Shown: positions 1 to 9,725, numbered from the stretch's first letter. The stretch is DNA of 64,000 nucleotides from Chitinophaga deserti (GCF_003149455.1 NZ_QFFK01000011.1:113259-177258); one strand, 5' to 3'. The notes: a model not told the origin generated them from the letters alone. Made by a program: numbers and translations.

Positions 1-1582
1 GTGCCGAATATATTTCTTCCGGCCGTTCGGTTTCCAGTCCCGCCTTCACCTGATTAGCATCAGATGGCAGCATCACCGACACACCAAAATCAGGGCGGCT
101 TACTGTTTCATACACTGATGCCTGCCGTACGATGTCGTAGAAGCGGACAGACTCAAAAAAGTCGTTACGCCCCTGTTCATTGGCTTCCTGCGCACCATAC
201 ATGAATATCAATGCGCGGTTATTCTGCATGAAAATACGCAGGTGAAACTGAATCTGGGATTGCGTCATCACTGCTTCCACACCCTGCATATTGCGATAAG
301 TGATCGGGTACGACTTCTCTACCTGGGCGTTCCCCTGGCGGGCCATACCATCGATAAGGCCCTTTACGATCTGGCTTTCATCACGGGTAAGCTGGGGAAT
401 ATCGATAGAAAATGCGAAACCTGCTTCTCCCATGGTACTGGTTCCGATGTACATCTTCCGGTTCATATTGGGAATAGGCATAGTGCTGGGGGATCCCGGA
501 AGCGTTACGCTATAGCCGTCTGTAAGGCGATTGAGGGGGTATCCCTTCAGGCTGTCGAGCGTTACACGCTCGCGGGCAGCCACTCCGGTAAAGGAAGCAG
601 GAACGGCCTCTACAGTGAAGCCTTTCTTCCGTAAAAGTTCCACCATACCCAATTTACCGGGCAGGTGTGCTACCCCCACGGCAGCAAACACACTCCCTTG
701 GCTGACCAGGGCAGCGAGGTTATCCGCCATTTCACGGTTGCGGGGGATCATTGAAAAGTCGGCCCCCGACTTGTTGAAGTCTTTAATGATTTCATCGGGG
801 TTACCTCTGTAGTACAGGTCTACCAGTTTGAGCAGGTAACTTTTTTTCAGGCTTTTCATGGATTCACGGCCACCTTCACCATCAGGACCGTCGCCCCAGT
901 AACCGATATCCCACAGGAAGCGGTCTTTCTCAAAATTGCCGTCATTCATGAGCAACTGGGTCTGGTTCTTTAATTGTTCAAGACTATGGACGGGCTTCCC
1001 CATCCGGGTGGCTTTCTGATGGAACCAGCCATCGAGGAAGGCGCTTTCTTTTCTGTTGGCATTAGCAGGTTCACCGTTCTCCTCTTCATCAAGCATCGCT
1101 TCTTCGGAATCGGTGAGCAGTTTCTCGATAAACCAGAGGCTTTTCATCTTCAGTTTTTCGATAGGCACCCCGGTTTTGAGGACAACCAGACTATCTACAA
1201 ACCGGTATTCATCCTCACTGAGGATCTTACGCATTTCGTTCGGTGTTTCCTGCATGAAGCCTTCCGGGGAGAGGAGGAAGCTCATGAGGGAGTCCAGGTC
1301 CACTTCCATGGCAAAAGACTTCACCTGCTTCAGGGCGGTGAGCACAGAGTCGCTGAATTCGAAAACCCGTTTATCGGCCAGGTGCATGGTGCCGAAAAGA
1401 TAGGAGGGAGCCGCAGTTTTAGGGCCTGTGATACGCCAGAGTAACTGGTAATCCGACCTGTTGGGCTGCTGCTGCTGGGCGCTTGAAGCGAAACCAGCCG
1501 TCAGCAGGGCAAAGAGTAATATTGTACGGGATAAACAACGGAGGGGCTGGCGCTGCCCCCGTTTGGTACGGGATGTAAACAT
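1..1582 (-). CDS. TraB/PrgY/GumN-family protein, 3' end cut by window edge
   Basis: The minus-strand frame is open from an ATG at 1582 to the window edge (527 codons, no stop), so the C-terminus is missing. The N-terminus is basic, followed by a hydrophobic stretch (LFALLTAGFASSAQ) that looks like a signal peptide, so an exported protein is likely. About residues 50-70 read LFGTMHLADKRVFEFSD, the GTMH signature of the TraB/GumN family (metalloprotease-fold proteins of uncertain role). A second family block lies near VFAAVGVAHLPGKLGMVELL, which matches the usual VGxxHLxG block. Usual family length is about 290 aa, so an extra C-terminal domain of unknown function follows. It is encoded next to, and in the same direction as, the membrane protein upstream at 1606-2847 (23 bp gap), so co-transcription is possible. 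Biochemical function is not known. Confidence 0.8.
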   Translation of the reverse strand, partial: MFTSRTKRGQRQPLRCLSRTILLFALLTAGFASSAQQQQPNRSDYQLLWRITGPKTAAPSYLFGTMHLADKRVFEFSDSVLTALKQVKSFAMEVDLDSLMSFLLSPEGFMQETPNEMRKILSEDEYRFVDSLVVLKTGVPIEKLKMKSLWFIEKLLTDSEEAMLDEEENGEPANANRKESAFLDGWFHQKATRMGKPVHSLEQLKNQTQLLMNDGNFEKDRFLWDIGYWGDGPDGEGGRESMKSLKKSYLLKLVDLYYRGNPDEIIKDFNKSGADFSMIPRNREMADNLAALVSQGSVFAAVGVAHLPGKLGMVELLRKKGFTVEAVPASFTGVAARERVTLDSLKGYPLNRLTDGYSVTLPGSPSTMPIPNMNRKMYIGTSTMGEAGFAFSIDIPQLTRDESQIVKGLIDGMARQGNAQVEKSYPITYRNMQGVEAVMTQSQIQFHLRIFMQNNRALIFMYGAQEANEQGRNDFFESVRFYDIVRQASVYETVSRPDFGVSVMLPSDANQVKAGLETERPEEIYSA

Positions 1583-1605
1583 GGCGCAAAGGTACATAAG
1601 CCGGT

Positions 1606-2847
1606 TTATTGAAAAATGGAACGGAGGTTGTATTTGGCGGTCCGTAGGTTAGCCAGATTGATCACCCCTAATCCCACACATATAAGAACTGAAACGGCCA
1701 GCAGCAGTTCGTTAATGGCCGGAATAGGGAAGCTTACCAGTGCCCCGATGCCCTGGGCGCCGAGGAGCAGCTCATTGAGCAATACGCCTGTGGCGAAGAA
1801 AGCAATGCCGGCTTTAATTACACGGTTCACCGGTAACAACCCCTCTGCCACCACGAGCCCCAGCAGGAGCAGACTGATCCCTACCAGCAACACGAGATGG
1901 AGATAGGCTATTACTACCGTACGGTACCCAAAAGCCATGGTGTTCAGGGCAGGTATGGCCGAGCCAAACTGCAGAATGAACTTGATGGAGAATGCCAATG
2001 CCACGATCACCAGTAACACAACAGGGAGCCGCTGCATCCCGGAAACTATTACCTGCCGCGACTGCCATAATGCTACTACGAACCGCGCCCAGCCTAAGAC
2101 CTGTAACAACGCGGAAGCTCCGGCAATGGCAACGAGATACCATGGCAGATGCAGCCATAAAACCGATAATCCGTAAGCTGGCAAACAGCTGAACAAAAAC
2201 ACCCTGAATATGTAACTTTCCCCCGGCAAACGGATGTTGCGGCCGGCGAGGTAATGGATCATCAACCCCATAGCTGCGAAAAAGAACCAGCCGTTATACT
2301 GGAAGTGGAGATACCAGTAGATGGAAGCCAGGTAAGCATGCTGTGTGGCGGTATGCGTGGCCATCATATAACTGAGGCAGCAGGTACCTATGGCAGAAAT
2401 CATATTCCATATCAGCGCTGCCTTAAACCAGTTACTCCCAGCAAATGGAGCTATGCCCCGCACTGCCCGGAAATACACAGCAGCATACAGGAAAGAAAGC
2501 ACCATAGACGCGGTAGAGAAAGCAATCGACCAAAGGGCATATCCCTGTAACGTGAAAGTAATCAGCATACCATATGCGCATAGTAAAGAAGCGGAGAGGA
2601 GGAGGTTAAACTTCCGCATAGTGCCTGCAGGAACAGGCTGCGGCAAAGCCCTTACCATCAAAACCATCAACAACATAGTAACCCACCCCCCAAACGCAAA
2701 ATGGGAGTGGGCATGCAGCAGGTTCCGCTGATCGGCCCAGGGCAGGGAAAAAGCTATCTTATACCGTATCAGCACCCCCCAAACTGTCACTAACAAAAGG
2801 TTCAGCAGGCATATACGCACCCAGGTCACGGCCTGATTATTATTCAT
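1606..2847 (-). CDS. Polytopic membrane protein resembling haem-copper oxidase / NO-reductase subunit I
   Basis: 413 aa with about eleven or twelve hydrophobic segments and almost no soluble domain. A conserved-looking motif LLHAHSHFAFGGW at about residues 43-55 and YLHFQYNGWFFF near residue 180 place histidines within membrane helices, as in the haem ligands of subunit I of haem-copper oxidases and NO reductases. The full set of six histidine ligands is not obvious, so I do not call it an oxidase. It is divergent from an Rrf2-like regulator and close to an HHE hemerythrin-like gene, a combination typical of nitric-oxide or iron-sulfur stress loci. That context, rather than the motif alone, suggests a haem-binding membrane protein for NO handling. 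A minus-strand TAGATTTG box (2888 to 2881) lies 33 bp before the ATG. Confidence 0.7.
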   Translation of the reverse strand: MNNNQAVTWVRICLLNLLLVTVWGVLIRYKIAFSLPWADQRNLLHAHSHFAFGGWVTMLLMVLMVRALPQPVPAGTMRKFNLLLSASLLCAYGMLITFTLQGYALWSIAFSTASMVLSFLYAAVYFRAVRGIAPFAGSNWFKAALIWNMISAIGTCCLSYMMATHTATQHAYLASIYWYLHFQYNGWFFFAAMGLMIHYLAGRNIRLPGESYIFRVFLFSCLPAYGLSVLWLHLPWYLVAIAGASALLQVLGWARFVVALWQSRQVIVSGMQRLPVVLLVIVALAFSIKFILQFGSAIPALNTMAFGYRTVVIAYLHLVLLVGISLLLLGLVVAEGLLPVNRVIKAGIAFFATGVLLNELLLGAQGIGALVSFPIPAINELLLAVSVLICVGLGVINLANLRTAKYNLRSIFQ

Positions 2848-2880
2848 TATTACCGATTATTACCGTGTTAAATACTGATA

Positions 2881-2888
2881 CAAATCTA
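2881..2888 (-). promoter_or_regulatory. Bacteroidota -7 box for the membrane protein gene
   Basis: Read on the minus strand the bases are TAGATTTG, an exact match to TAnnTTTG, ending 33 bp before the start codon at 2847. No good TTTG element is visible at the usual 19-20 nt further upstream, so the assignment is tentative. Confidence 0.4.
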
Positions 2889-2982
2889 CGCACAACCACA
2901 CCGCATTATCCTTAATCAACACCCATAAATAGCATACCCTTCGTCATTATTCCACCTGATAAAAATCATATCAAAATAATAG

Positions 2983-2998
2983 AGGATAATATTGTCCT
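2983..2998. promoter_or_regulatory. Palindromic operator candidate for an Rrf2-type regulator
   Basis: AGGATAATATTGTCCT is a near-perfect 16-bp palindrome (one mismatched pair). It overlaps the -33 element of the promoter driving the Rrf2-like gene at 3039, the position expected for autorepression. Rrf2/NsrR operators are AT-rich palindromes of similar size. A shorter AGGA/TCCT repeat lies before the HHE gene (3449-3460). Confidence 0.55.
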
Positions 2999-3022
2999 AT
3001 ATAGAATTAGGAATTACATTTG
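2991..3022 (+). promoter_or_regulatory. Promoter of the Rrf2-like gene
   Basis: ATTG at 2991-2994, 20 nt, then TACATTTG at 3015-3022 matches the Bacteroidota sigma consensus TTTG-N19/20-TAnnTTTG. The ATG at 3039 follows after 16 bp. Confidence 0.65.
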
Positions 3023-3038
3023 TGCCATAAATCTTAAG

Positions 3039-3332
3039 ATGCTATCCAAAGCTTGTGAATACTGTATCAAGGCGGTCGTTTTCCTCGCACAGCGGTCGAA
3101 AGAAGGGAAGCACGCTATCGTAAAAGAGATCGCCAGGGCCATAGACTCGCCGGAAGCATTTACCGCCAAAGTGTTACAGCAACTGGTAAAAGGTGGTTTC
3201 ATCAGTTCCCCACACCGCTATTGCAGACCATGTTCCATGAATAATCAGGACAACAATCTCAGGTATATGCAGGTATCCCTGAATGCATCACCCATTAAAT
3301 CCCGCCGCAGCTACAACGTGTTGCCGCAATAA
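3039..3332 (+). CDS. Rrf2-family regulator, truncated/decayed after the HTH
   Basis: 97 aa; intact family members are about 135-150 aa. Residues 1-57 form the Rrf2 winged-HTH half (MLSKACEYCIKAVVFLAQRS then PEAFTAKVLQQLVKGGFISS). At residue 58 the sequence leaves the family: the wing (normally GPxGGF) and dimerisation helix are absent. It jumps to YCRPCSMNNQD, which resembles the cysteine-containing loop that normally lies 40-50 residues later, and then to an unfamiliar tail. The simplest reading is an internal deletion that preserved an open frame, leaving a regulator probably unable to dimerise normally or hold a complete Fe-S ligand set. It has a good promoter and palindrome upstream. It could be a pseudogene, or a minimal DNA-binding remnant that still occupies the operator. 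Confidence 0.7.
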   Translation: MLSKACEYCIKAVVFLAQRSKEGKHAIVKEIARAIDSPEAFTAKVLQQLVKGGFISSPHRYCRPCSMNNQDNNLRYMQVSLNASPIKSRRSYNVLPQ

Positions 3333-3448
3333 ACTTTATACTGGTTACCTGTGGGAGCCTGCGATTCCGCTGCCGGCTGAAATATTACCGGCAGCGGCCA
3401 GGCTAATAAGTTTTGTGTTACAGACTACATTGCCCTTTATAAATAACC

Positions 3449-3460
3449 AGGAGTTATCCT
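3449..3460. promoter_or_regulatory. Short inverted repeat over the HHE gene promoter
   Basis: AGGAGTTATCCT shares AGGA/TCCT arms with the palindrome at 2983-2998 but with a 4-nt rather than 8-nt centre. It overlaps a TATCCTTG box (3455-3462; one mismatch to TAnnTTTG) 19 bp before the HHE start at 3482. The same regulator may act at both sites; the different spacing argues for caution. Confidence 0.35.
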
Positions 3461-3481
3461 TGTGTCATAATATCTAATGTC

Positions 3482-3952
3482 ATGAAACGCGCACCAGAGT
3501 TAATACAGTTGTCCAGAGACCATCACAGCGGGTTATTACTCTGCTGGAAGATCAGGTACGGATTGAATCATAAGATAGCGTTAGACAGGATTGCGGCTTA
3601 TGTGCGGCATTCTTTCACCAACGAACTGGAACCGCATTTTAAACTGGAAGAAGATTTCGCATTTATACTCCTGCCCGAAACGCACCCCATGCGCCTGGAA
3701 GCACTTGGCCAGCATGCATTGCTCCGCAAACAGGCAGAGCAGATGGGAGAGGAGCCGGTAACGGAAGAAATGCTCAAAACATTCTCCGACCTGCTGGAAC
3801 TGCATATCCGTTTTGAAGAAAGACAACTTTTCCCTTTGATAGAATCCTCCACGCCTCCCGAAGCACTGAAAGCTTCCGGGGAACTCATTAACAGTGAATG
3901 GGAGAAGGACAATACCATCTGGAGTGATGAATTCTGGATAATTAAAAACTAA
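3482..3952 (+). CDS. Hemerythrin-like HHE cation-binding domain protein
   Basis: 156 aa, one HHE domain filling the protein. Likely diiron ligands are visible: H14/H15 in SRDHHSGLLL, H52-x3-E56, H78, and H108-x3-E112 in LHIRFEERQLFP. This is the four-helix hemerythrin pattern. Related proteins (YtfE/Ric, DnrN-type) act in NO or oxidative-stress iron chemistry, but YtfE has an extra N-terminal ScdA domain that is missing here, so it is a stand-alone HHE protein, probably cytosolic (no signal peptide). Its position 150 bp after a decayed Rrf2 regulator and near a haem-oxidase-like membrane protein supports an NO or O2 stress role. No terminator separates it clearly from the regulator. Confidence 0.85.
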   Translation: MKRAPELIQLSRDHHSGLLLCWKIRYGLNHKIALDRIAAYVRHSFTNELEPHFKLEEDFAFILLPETHPMRLEALGQHALLRKQAEQMGEEPVTEEMLKTFSDLLELHIRFEERQLFPLIESSTPPEALKASGELINSEWEKDNTIWSDEFWIIKN

Positions 3953-4177
3953 CGATACCGATATAATTCCTCCGTTAACATTTTCTAAACCTATACGAAC
4001 GGCCGGTGGTAAATTATTTAGTTTATCTTCCGGCTGTTGGCTTTTAATTGATGCATAGAGGGAAGCAATCAACATATAGATTCAATCGATCTTGTTTATA
4101 TCTTCAATAACTTAATTTTATACCCTCAACTACTATACGCTAACAATTGTTCATTCAAGACCATAAACTTTCAACAA

Positions 4178-6454
<2,277 letters not shown>

Positions 6455-6482
6455 CAAGTATTATGTAGGAATAAAGCAAAAA

Positions 6483-6513
6483 CGGCTTCCCCCTGTGGGA
6501 GGCTGTTTTTTTT
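6483..6513 (+). terminator. Intrinsic terminator after katG
   Basis: GGCTTCCC and GGGAGGC arms around a short loop are followed by eight T residues, 30-60 bp past the katG stop. Confidence 0.8.
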
Positions 6514-6543
6514 ATGCCCATTTCCCCCAAATCCAAAAATAAA

Positions 6544-6575
6544 TTTGCGTAGCTAAATAACTACATGTACATTTG
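6544..6575 (+). promoter_or_regulatory. Promoter of the arsR-type operon
   Basis: TTTG at 6544-6547, 20 nt, then TACATTTG at 6568-6575: a full match to the Bacteroidota consensus. The start codon lies 18 bp downstream. Confidence 0.75.
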
Positions 6576-6590
6576 TAGTCAAATAGCTAC
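6549..6590. promoter_or_regulatory. Twin palindromic operators for the ArsR-type repressor
   Basis: Two copies of GTAG-N2-AAAT-N2-CTAC occur: GTAGCTAAATAACTAC at 6549-6564 and GTAGTCAAATAGCTAC at 6575-6590, with start points 26 bp apart. The first fills the spacer of the promoter. The second begins at the last base of the -7 box and reaches to 3 bp before the ATG. This is the geometry of autorepression by the ArsR dimer encoded next. Confidence 0.7.
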
Positions 6591-6593
6591 ACA

Positions 6594-6917
6594 ATGAATC
6601 TAAGACGTGATGTATTCCAGGCAATAGCTGATCCCACGCGGAGGGCTATTTTGCTGCTGGTAGCCTCCCAGGCCATGACAGCGGGGGCAATAGCCGCCAA
6701 CTTCGATACTGCGCGGCCTACGGTTTCCAAACACCTGCAAATCCTCACCGAATGCGAATTGCTGGAGCAGGAGCAGAACGGGAGGGAGATTATTTACCAC
6801 CTTAATCCTCAAAAAATGAAAGAGATCGCCGATTTCATTGAGCCGTTCCGCAAAATGTGGGACGACCGCTTCAACAAGCTCGAAGCCATCATGAAAAACT
6901 ATAAACCTAAAAAATAA
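6594..6917 (+). CDS. ArsR-family winged-HTH repressor
   Basis: 107 aa. The winged HTH occupies about residues 8-80 (DPTRRAILLLVASQAMTAG, then TARPTVSKHLQILTECELL as recognition helix region, then the wing NGREIIYHLNP). The only cysteine (C57) is isolated, so the metal-binding CxC of arsenic or cadmium sensors is absent. This is the subtype that usually sits before SRPBCC (AHSA1) genes rather than a metal sensor. It is the first gene of a tight four-gene operon and is preceded by twin palindromes that overlap its own promoter, so autoregulation is likely. The ligand is unknown. Confidence 0.92.
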   Translation: MNLRRDVFQAIADPTRRAILLLVASQAMTAGAIAANFDTARPTVSKHLQILTECELLEQEQNGREIIYHLNPQKMKEIADFIEPFRKMWDDRFNKLEAIMKNYKPKK

Positions 6918-6923
6918 CCTGTA

Positions 6924-7394
6924 ATGGAAAGAAAAACCAAGATCACGGCGGAAGACGGCAAACAGGAGCTCGTCATCACCCGCGAGTTCGACCTGCCGCT
7001 CGAACTGCTCTTTACAGCCTATTCCGAACCCGAGATTATCGAACAGTGGATGGACAATGAAGTGGTACACCACGAAAGCAAAAAACACGGCAGCTGGCAG
7101 TTCCGCAAGAAAGACAAAGACGGCAATGTTGTTTTCTCCGCCAACGGCGTATACCACGCCTTTGTGCCCAACGAAAAAATCACCCGTACTTTTGAAATGG
7201 ACAACACCCATTTCCCCCCTCAGCTGGAATTCTTTACTTTTGAATCACTGACGGAAGATACCAGCAAACTCACGATGCACGTCATTTACAAATCAGCAGC
7301 ACTCCGCGATGAAATGGTGAAAATGGGCATGCACTGGGGCATCAATATGGCCCACGACCGATTACAGGAAATCCTAACTAAAACCGCTAAATAA
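6924..7394 (+). CDS. SRPBCC / AHSA1-domain protein
   Basis: 156 aa, 6 bp after the ArsR gene. Residues 12-150 match the AHSA1 (Aha1 C-terminal-like) START-type fold: ITREFDLPLELLFTAYSEPEIIEQWM near the start, a central VFSANGVYHAFVPNEKITRTFEM, and a C-terminal amphipathic helix (MHWGINMAHDRLQEILTKT). These cytosolic proteins bind hydrophobic ligands in a helix-grip cavity; most bacterial members have no assigned substrate. Pairing with an ArsR repressor is one of the commonest arrangements of this family, and the repressor probably senses the same stress or ligand. Confidence 0.9.
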   Translation: MERKTKITAEDGKQELVITREFDLPLELLFTAYSEPEIIEQWMDNEVVHHESKKHGSWQFRKKDKDGNVVFSANGVYHAFVPNEKITRTFEMDNTHFPPQLEFFTFESLTEDTSKLTMHVIYKSAALRDEMVKMGMHWGINMAHDRLQEILTKTAK

Positions 7395-7402
7395 CTCCCG
7401 TT

Positions 7403-7786
7403 ATGTCTAAAAGAAACAAAATCATTTATTGGGTTGCCACCATCTGGATGTGCCTCGGCATGGCATCCACCGGTATCGTACAGATCATGCAGGTGAAAGA
7501 AGAAGTGGATATGATGAACCACCTCGGTTATCCCGCTTATTTCATGACCCTGATCGGTGTCTGGAAATTGCTGGGTGTGGTGGTAGTACTCATCCCAAAA
7601 TATCCGGTGTTGAAAGAATGGGCATATGCAGGTTTCTTCTTCACCATGTCTGGCGCCACTATTTCACACCTCATAAAAAGCGACCCGATAGCAGACACTC
7701 TTCCGCCGGTATTCCTCCTCCTGCTCATCGCACTTTCTTATTTCTTCCGTCCGGCAAACCGCAAACCTGTTACTGTAGCAGCATAA
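7403..7786 (+). CDS. DoxX-like integral membrane protein
   Basis: 127 aa with four predicted membrane helices (about residues 8-28, 45-66, 74-93, 98-116), the size and topology of the DoxX-like family. Characteristic features are the first helix IIYWVATIWMCLGMASTGIVQI, then MNHLGYPAYFMTLIGVWKLLG and KEWAYAGFFFTMSGATISH. It lies 8 bp after the AHSA1 gene in the same operon. Family members are variously linked to quinone or thiosulfate redox chemistry, but no activity can be deduced here. Confidence 0.88.
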   Translation: MSKRNKIIYWVATIWMCLGMASTGIVQIMQVKEEVDMMNHLGYPAYFMTLIGVWKLLGVVVVLIPKYPVLKEWAYAGFFFTMSGATISHLIKSDPIADTLPPVFLLLLIALSYFFRPANRKPVTVAA

Positions 7787-7796
7787 TTAAATCTTT

Positions 7797-8378
7797 ATGA
7801 ACCCTGCCGTAGATGCATATTTCGCGAAACTCGACAAGTGGAAGGATGAACTGCTTGCCATCCGCAAAATAGTCCTCGACTGCCAGCTGGCGGAAGAACT
7901 CAAGTGGCACTCGCCCTGTTACGCCTATAACGGCACTAACATCGCCATCATCGGCGGACTGAAAGACTATTGCGTACTCAGTTTCTTCAAAGGAGCGCTT
8001 TTGAAAGACGAGCACCATCTGCTGGAAGCACCGGGCGAAAACACGCAATCCGGCAGGGTAATTAAGTTTACCAGTACAAAGCGCATCGCCGAGCTGGAAC
8101 CCATCCTCAAAGCATACATCTTCGAAGCGATAGAGGTAGAGGAAGCAGGGCTGAAGGTGGATTTCCGCCAGCAGGCGCCACCGCCCGTCCCGGAAGAGCT
8201 GGAGAATAAGATGAAATCCAACGCCGCCCTTAAAAAGGCCTGGAATGCACTTACTCCCGGCCGCCAGCGGGGATACCTGCTCCACTTTACCGCTGCCAAA
8301 CAACCGAAAACCCGGGAAGCCAGGATCGATAAGTTCATCCCCAAAATCCTGGAAGGGAAGGGGATGAACGACTGGTAA
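7797..8378 (+). CDS. YdeI-type protein (DUF1801 plus OmdA-like domain)
   Basis: 193 aa, 10 bp after the DoxX gene and last of the operon. Residues 1-115 have the DUF1801 pattern (LRKIV-like helix, ELKWHSPCYAYNGTNIAIIGGLKDYCVLSFFKGALL). Residues 135-185 match the YdeI/OmpD-associated C-terminal domain (LENKMKSNAALKKAWNALTPGRQRGYLLHFTAAKQPKTREARIDK, split here into its visible halves by the linker PPPVPEEL). Cytosolic; associated in the literature with peptide or stress resistance but mechanistically undefined. The ArsR-AHSA1-DoxX-YdeI set is a recurrent small stress operon in Bacteroidota. Confidence 0.88.
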   Translation: MNPAVDAYFAKLDKWKDELLAIRKIVLDCQLAEELKWHSPCYAYNGTNIAIIGGLKDYCVLSFFKGALLKDEHHLLEAPGENTQSGRVIKFTSTKRIAELEPILKAYIFEAIEVEEAGLKVDFRQQAPPPVPEELENKMKSNAALKKAWNALTPGRQRGYLLHFTAAKQPKTREARIDKFIPKILEGKGMNDW

Positions 8379-8411
8379 ACAATTGTAAACCTGCCTGTAC
8401 ACAACTCCCGG

Positions 8412-8521
8412 GTTACTCCGGCGCAGAGGCACCACTACTTCAGGGCTGCTTCAGGGCTACTCCGTAGTTACTTCACGTTTACTTCAGGGTTACTTAAGGG
8501 TTAATGTAGGGGTAATGTAGG
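8412..8521. repeat. Degenerate array of ten 11-nt units (GTTACTTCAGG-like)
   Basis: From 8412 the sequence can be cut into successive 11-mers: GTTACTCCGGC, a diverged unit, ACTACTTCAGG, GCTGCTTCAGG, GCTACTCCGTA, GTTACTTCACG, TTTACTTCAGG, GTTACTTAAGG, GTTAATGTAGG, GGTAATGTAGG. The period is exact while the units drift. Eleven is not a multiple of three and no frame is open across it, so it is not a protein repeat. A second array with the same period and a related motif lies at 57794-57870. Confidence 0.7.
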
Positions 8522-8739
8522 TATAAGGTTTTCAAAAGCACCTCTAACCCTTTACTGCACAGGGTTTCACAAAAAGGGTACCTAATGTTTAGTACACTCT
8601 GACGCACTACCAACGCAAAAAAGCGAACATAATATCAGGATAGCAGCAATAATGTATCAGAAAGAGGTAATTTGTTTAGTCTACCTAATTTAACCTGGCC
8701 TTACATATTGCGTATATCAGTATTAAGGAAGCAATAAAC

Positions 8740-8770
8740 CAAACGGCCGGATCAATTATCCGGCCGTTTG
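8740..8770. terminator. Strong orphan hairpin in intergenic DNA
   Basis: A 13-bp perfect stem (8740-8752 paired with 8758-8770, arms CAAACGGCCGGAT) with a 5-nt loop. There is no T tract on the plus strand and the nearest upstream gene ends 360 bp away. It may be a terminator left from a lost gene. Confidence 0.5.
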
Positions 8771-8880
8771 CACGTAAATCCATCATCACGACGGACGACG
8801 AAAATCAATTTTATTGTTTACACCCATAGGCTCGTCATTTTCTCCGCCTACTATTCCAATAAAAGCTTCGTAGCAGGGGT

Positions 8881-9072
8881 GCTTTGCAGACCGGGGCATT
8901 TTACTTCTGCCACTTCCGCATGGGATACAACGGACAGGCAAAAGGCTTCCGCTGGCAGCTGAACGCGGGAGTAGAGAACATCTTCGACGCTTATTACTGT
9001 GAGCACCTCGACTGGGGCAACATTGCCCGGCAGGGCCGCAACTTTTACCTGCAGCCGGGGATAGGTTTCTAA
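8881..9072 (+). pseudogene. Remnant of a TonB-dependent receptor C-terminus
   Basis: The open frame from about 8884 ends in YNGQAKGFRWQLNAGVENIF, then DAYYCEHLDWGNIARQGRNFYLQPGIGF. A NAGVENIFDxxYxxHLDWGxIxRxGRxFxLxxGxxF ending is the typical last beta-strands of an outer-membrane TonB-dependent receptor, finishing in aromatic F. About 90% or more of the gene is missing; no plug or other barrel strands are detectable upstream in any frame. It is therefore a decayed fragment with no expected function. Confidence 0.7.
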
Positions 9073-9163
9073 GTATCTGGACTACCAACTTTTATTCATT
9101 TTGGACCAGTAAAACGAATTGGGTATTGGAGACATTTGTGGCAGTTTTAAAAACACGCAACAT

Positions 9164-9661
9164 ATGTCAACACCCACAATGGAAACCAGTTCACAGGTAG
9201 TGAATGTTAAAGGAGGAAAAGCAACCCTCGTAAAAGCCACGCTGGAACATTTAAAAGATGCCAGTTTGCTTTTTGACATGTACCGGGTATTCTACCGCCA
9301 GCCGGCAGACTACGAACGGTGCAGGCGCTTCCTGCAGGAGCGCCTGCAAAATGAAGAATCACACATCTTCCTGGCTTATGTAGATGGGCAGCCCGTAGGT
9401 TTCGTACAACTGTACGAACTCTATCACTACATTAAACTGGAAAAGCAATGGCTGCTCAGTGACCTTTTCGTACATCCGGATTACCGCGGCATTGGACTGT
9501 CCGTTCATCTCATTAACCGCAGCAAGCAATGGTGCGATGAAACCGGCGCCTGCGGACTGATGCTGGAAACAGAAAAAACCAACGATATCGGCAATACGCT
9601 GTATCCCCGCTGCGGCTTTGAATACGACGGGAAGCATAATTATTATCAGTGGTGGAAATGA
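9164..9661 (+). CDS. GNAT-family N-acetyltransferase
   Basis: 165 aa from the ATG at 9164; an in-frame TTG at 9119 would add 15 residues, but the extension (MGIGDICGSFKNTQH) looks non-coding. Fold markers: beta1-alpha1 TLVKATLEHLKDASLLFDMYRVF, a central strand HIFLAYVDGQPVGFVQLY, then motif A LSDLFVHPDYRGIGLSVHLI for acetyl-CoA (R/QxxGxG/A type, here YRGIGL). The C-terminal ENTLYPRCGFEYD-like segment (NTLYPRCGFEYDGKHNY) is the usual GNAT end. The acceptor substrate is unknown. Monocistronic, followed by a strong terminator. Confidence 0.9.
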   Translation: MSTPTMETSSQVVNVKGGKATLVKATLEHLKDASLLFDMYRVFYRQPADYERCRRFLQERLQNEESHIFLAYVDGQPVGFVQLYELYHYIKLEKQWLLSDLFVHPDYRGIGLSVHLINRSKQWCDETGACGLMLETEKTNDIGNTLYPRCGFEYDGKHNYYQWWK

Positions 9662-9681
9662 GATAGTAGCAAATCCTGATC

Positions 9682-9725
9682 ATCCCCCGTTAGTAATCGA
9701 TATGATTATTAACGGGGGATTTTTT
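9682..9725 (+). terminator. Intrinsic terminator after the GNAT gene
   Basis: An 11-bp stem (9682-9692 with 9710-9720, arms ATCCCCCGTTA) with extra pairing inside the loop is followed by TTTTT. Confidence 0.85.

Larger units (their letters stand above)
8379..9163. other. Gene-poor 785-bp gap with repeat, hairpin and gene remnant
   Basis: No intact gene is visible on either strand. The gap holds the 11-nt array, the orphan hairpin and the TonB-receptor remnant listed separately. The stretch 8540-8735 shows nothing recognisable. Confidence 0.6.
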
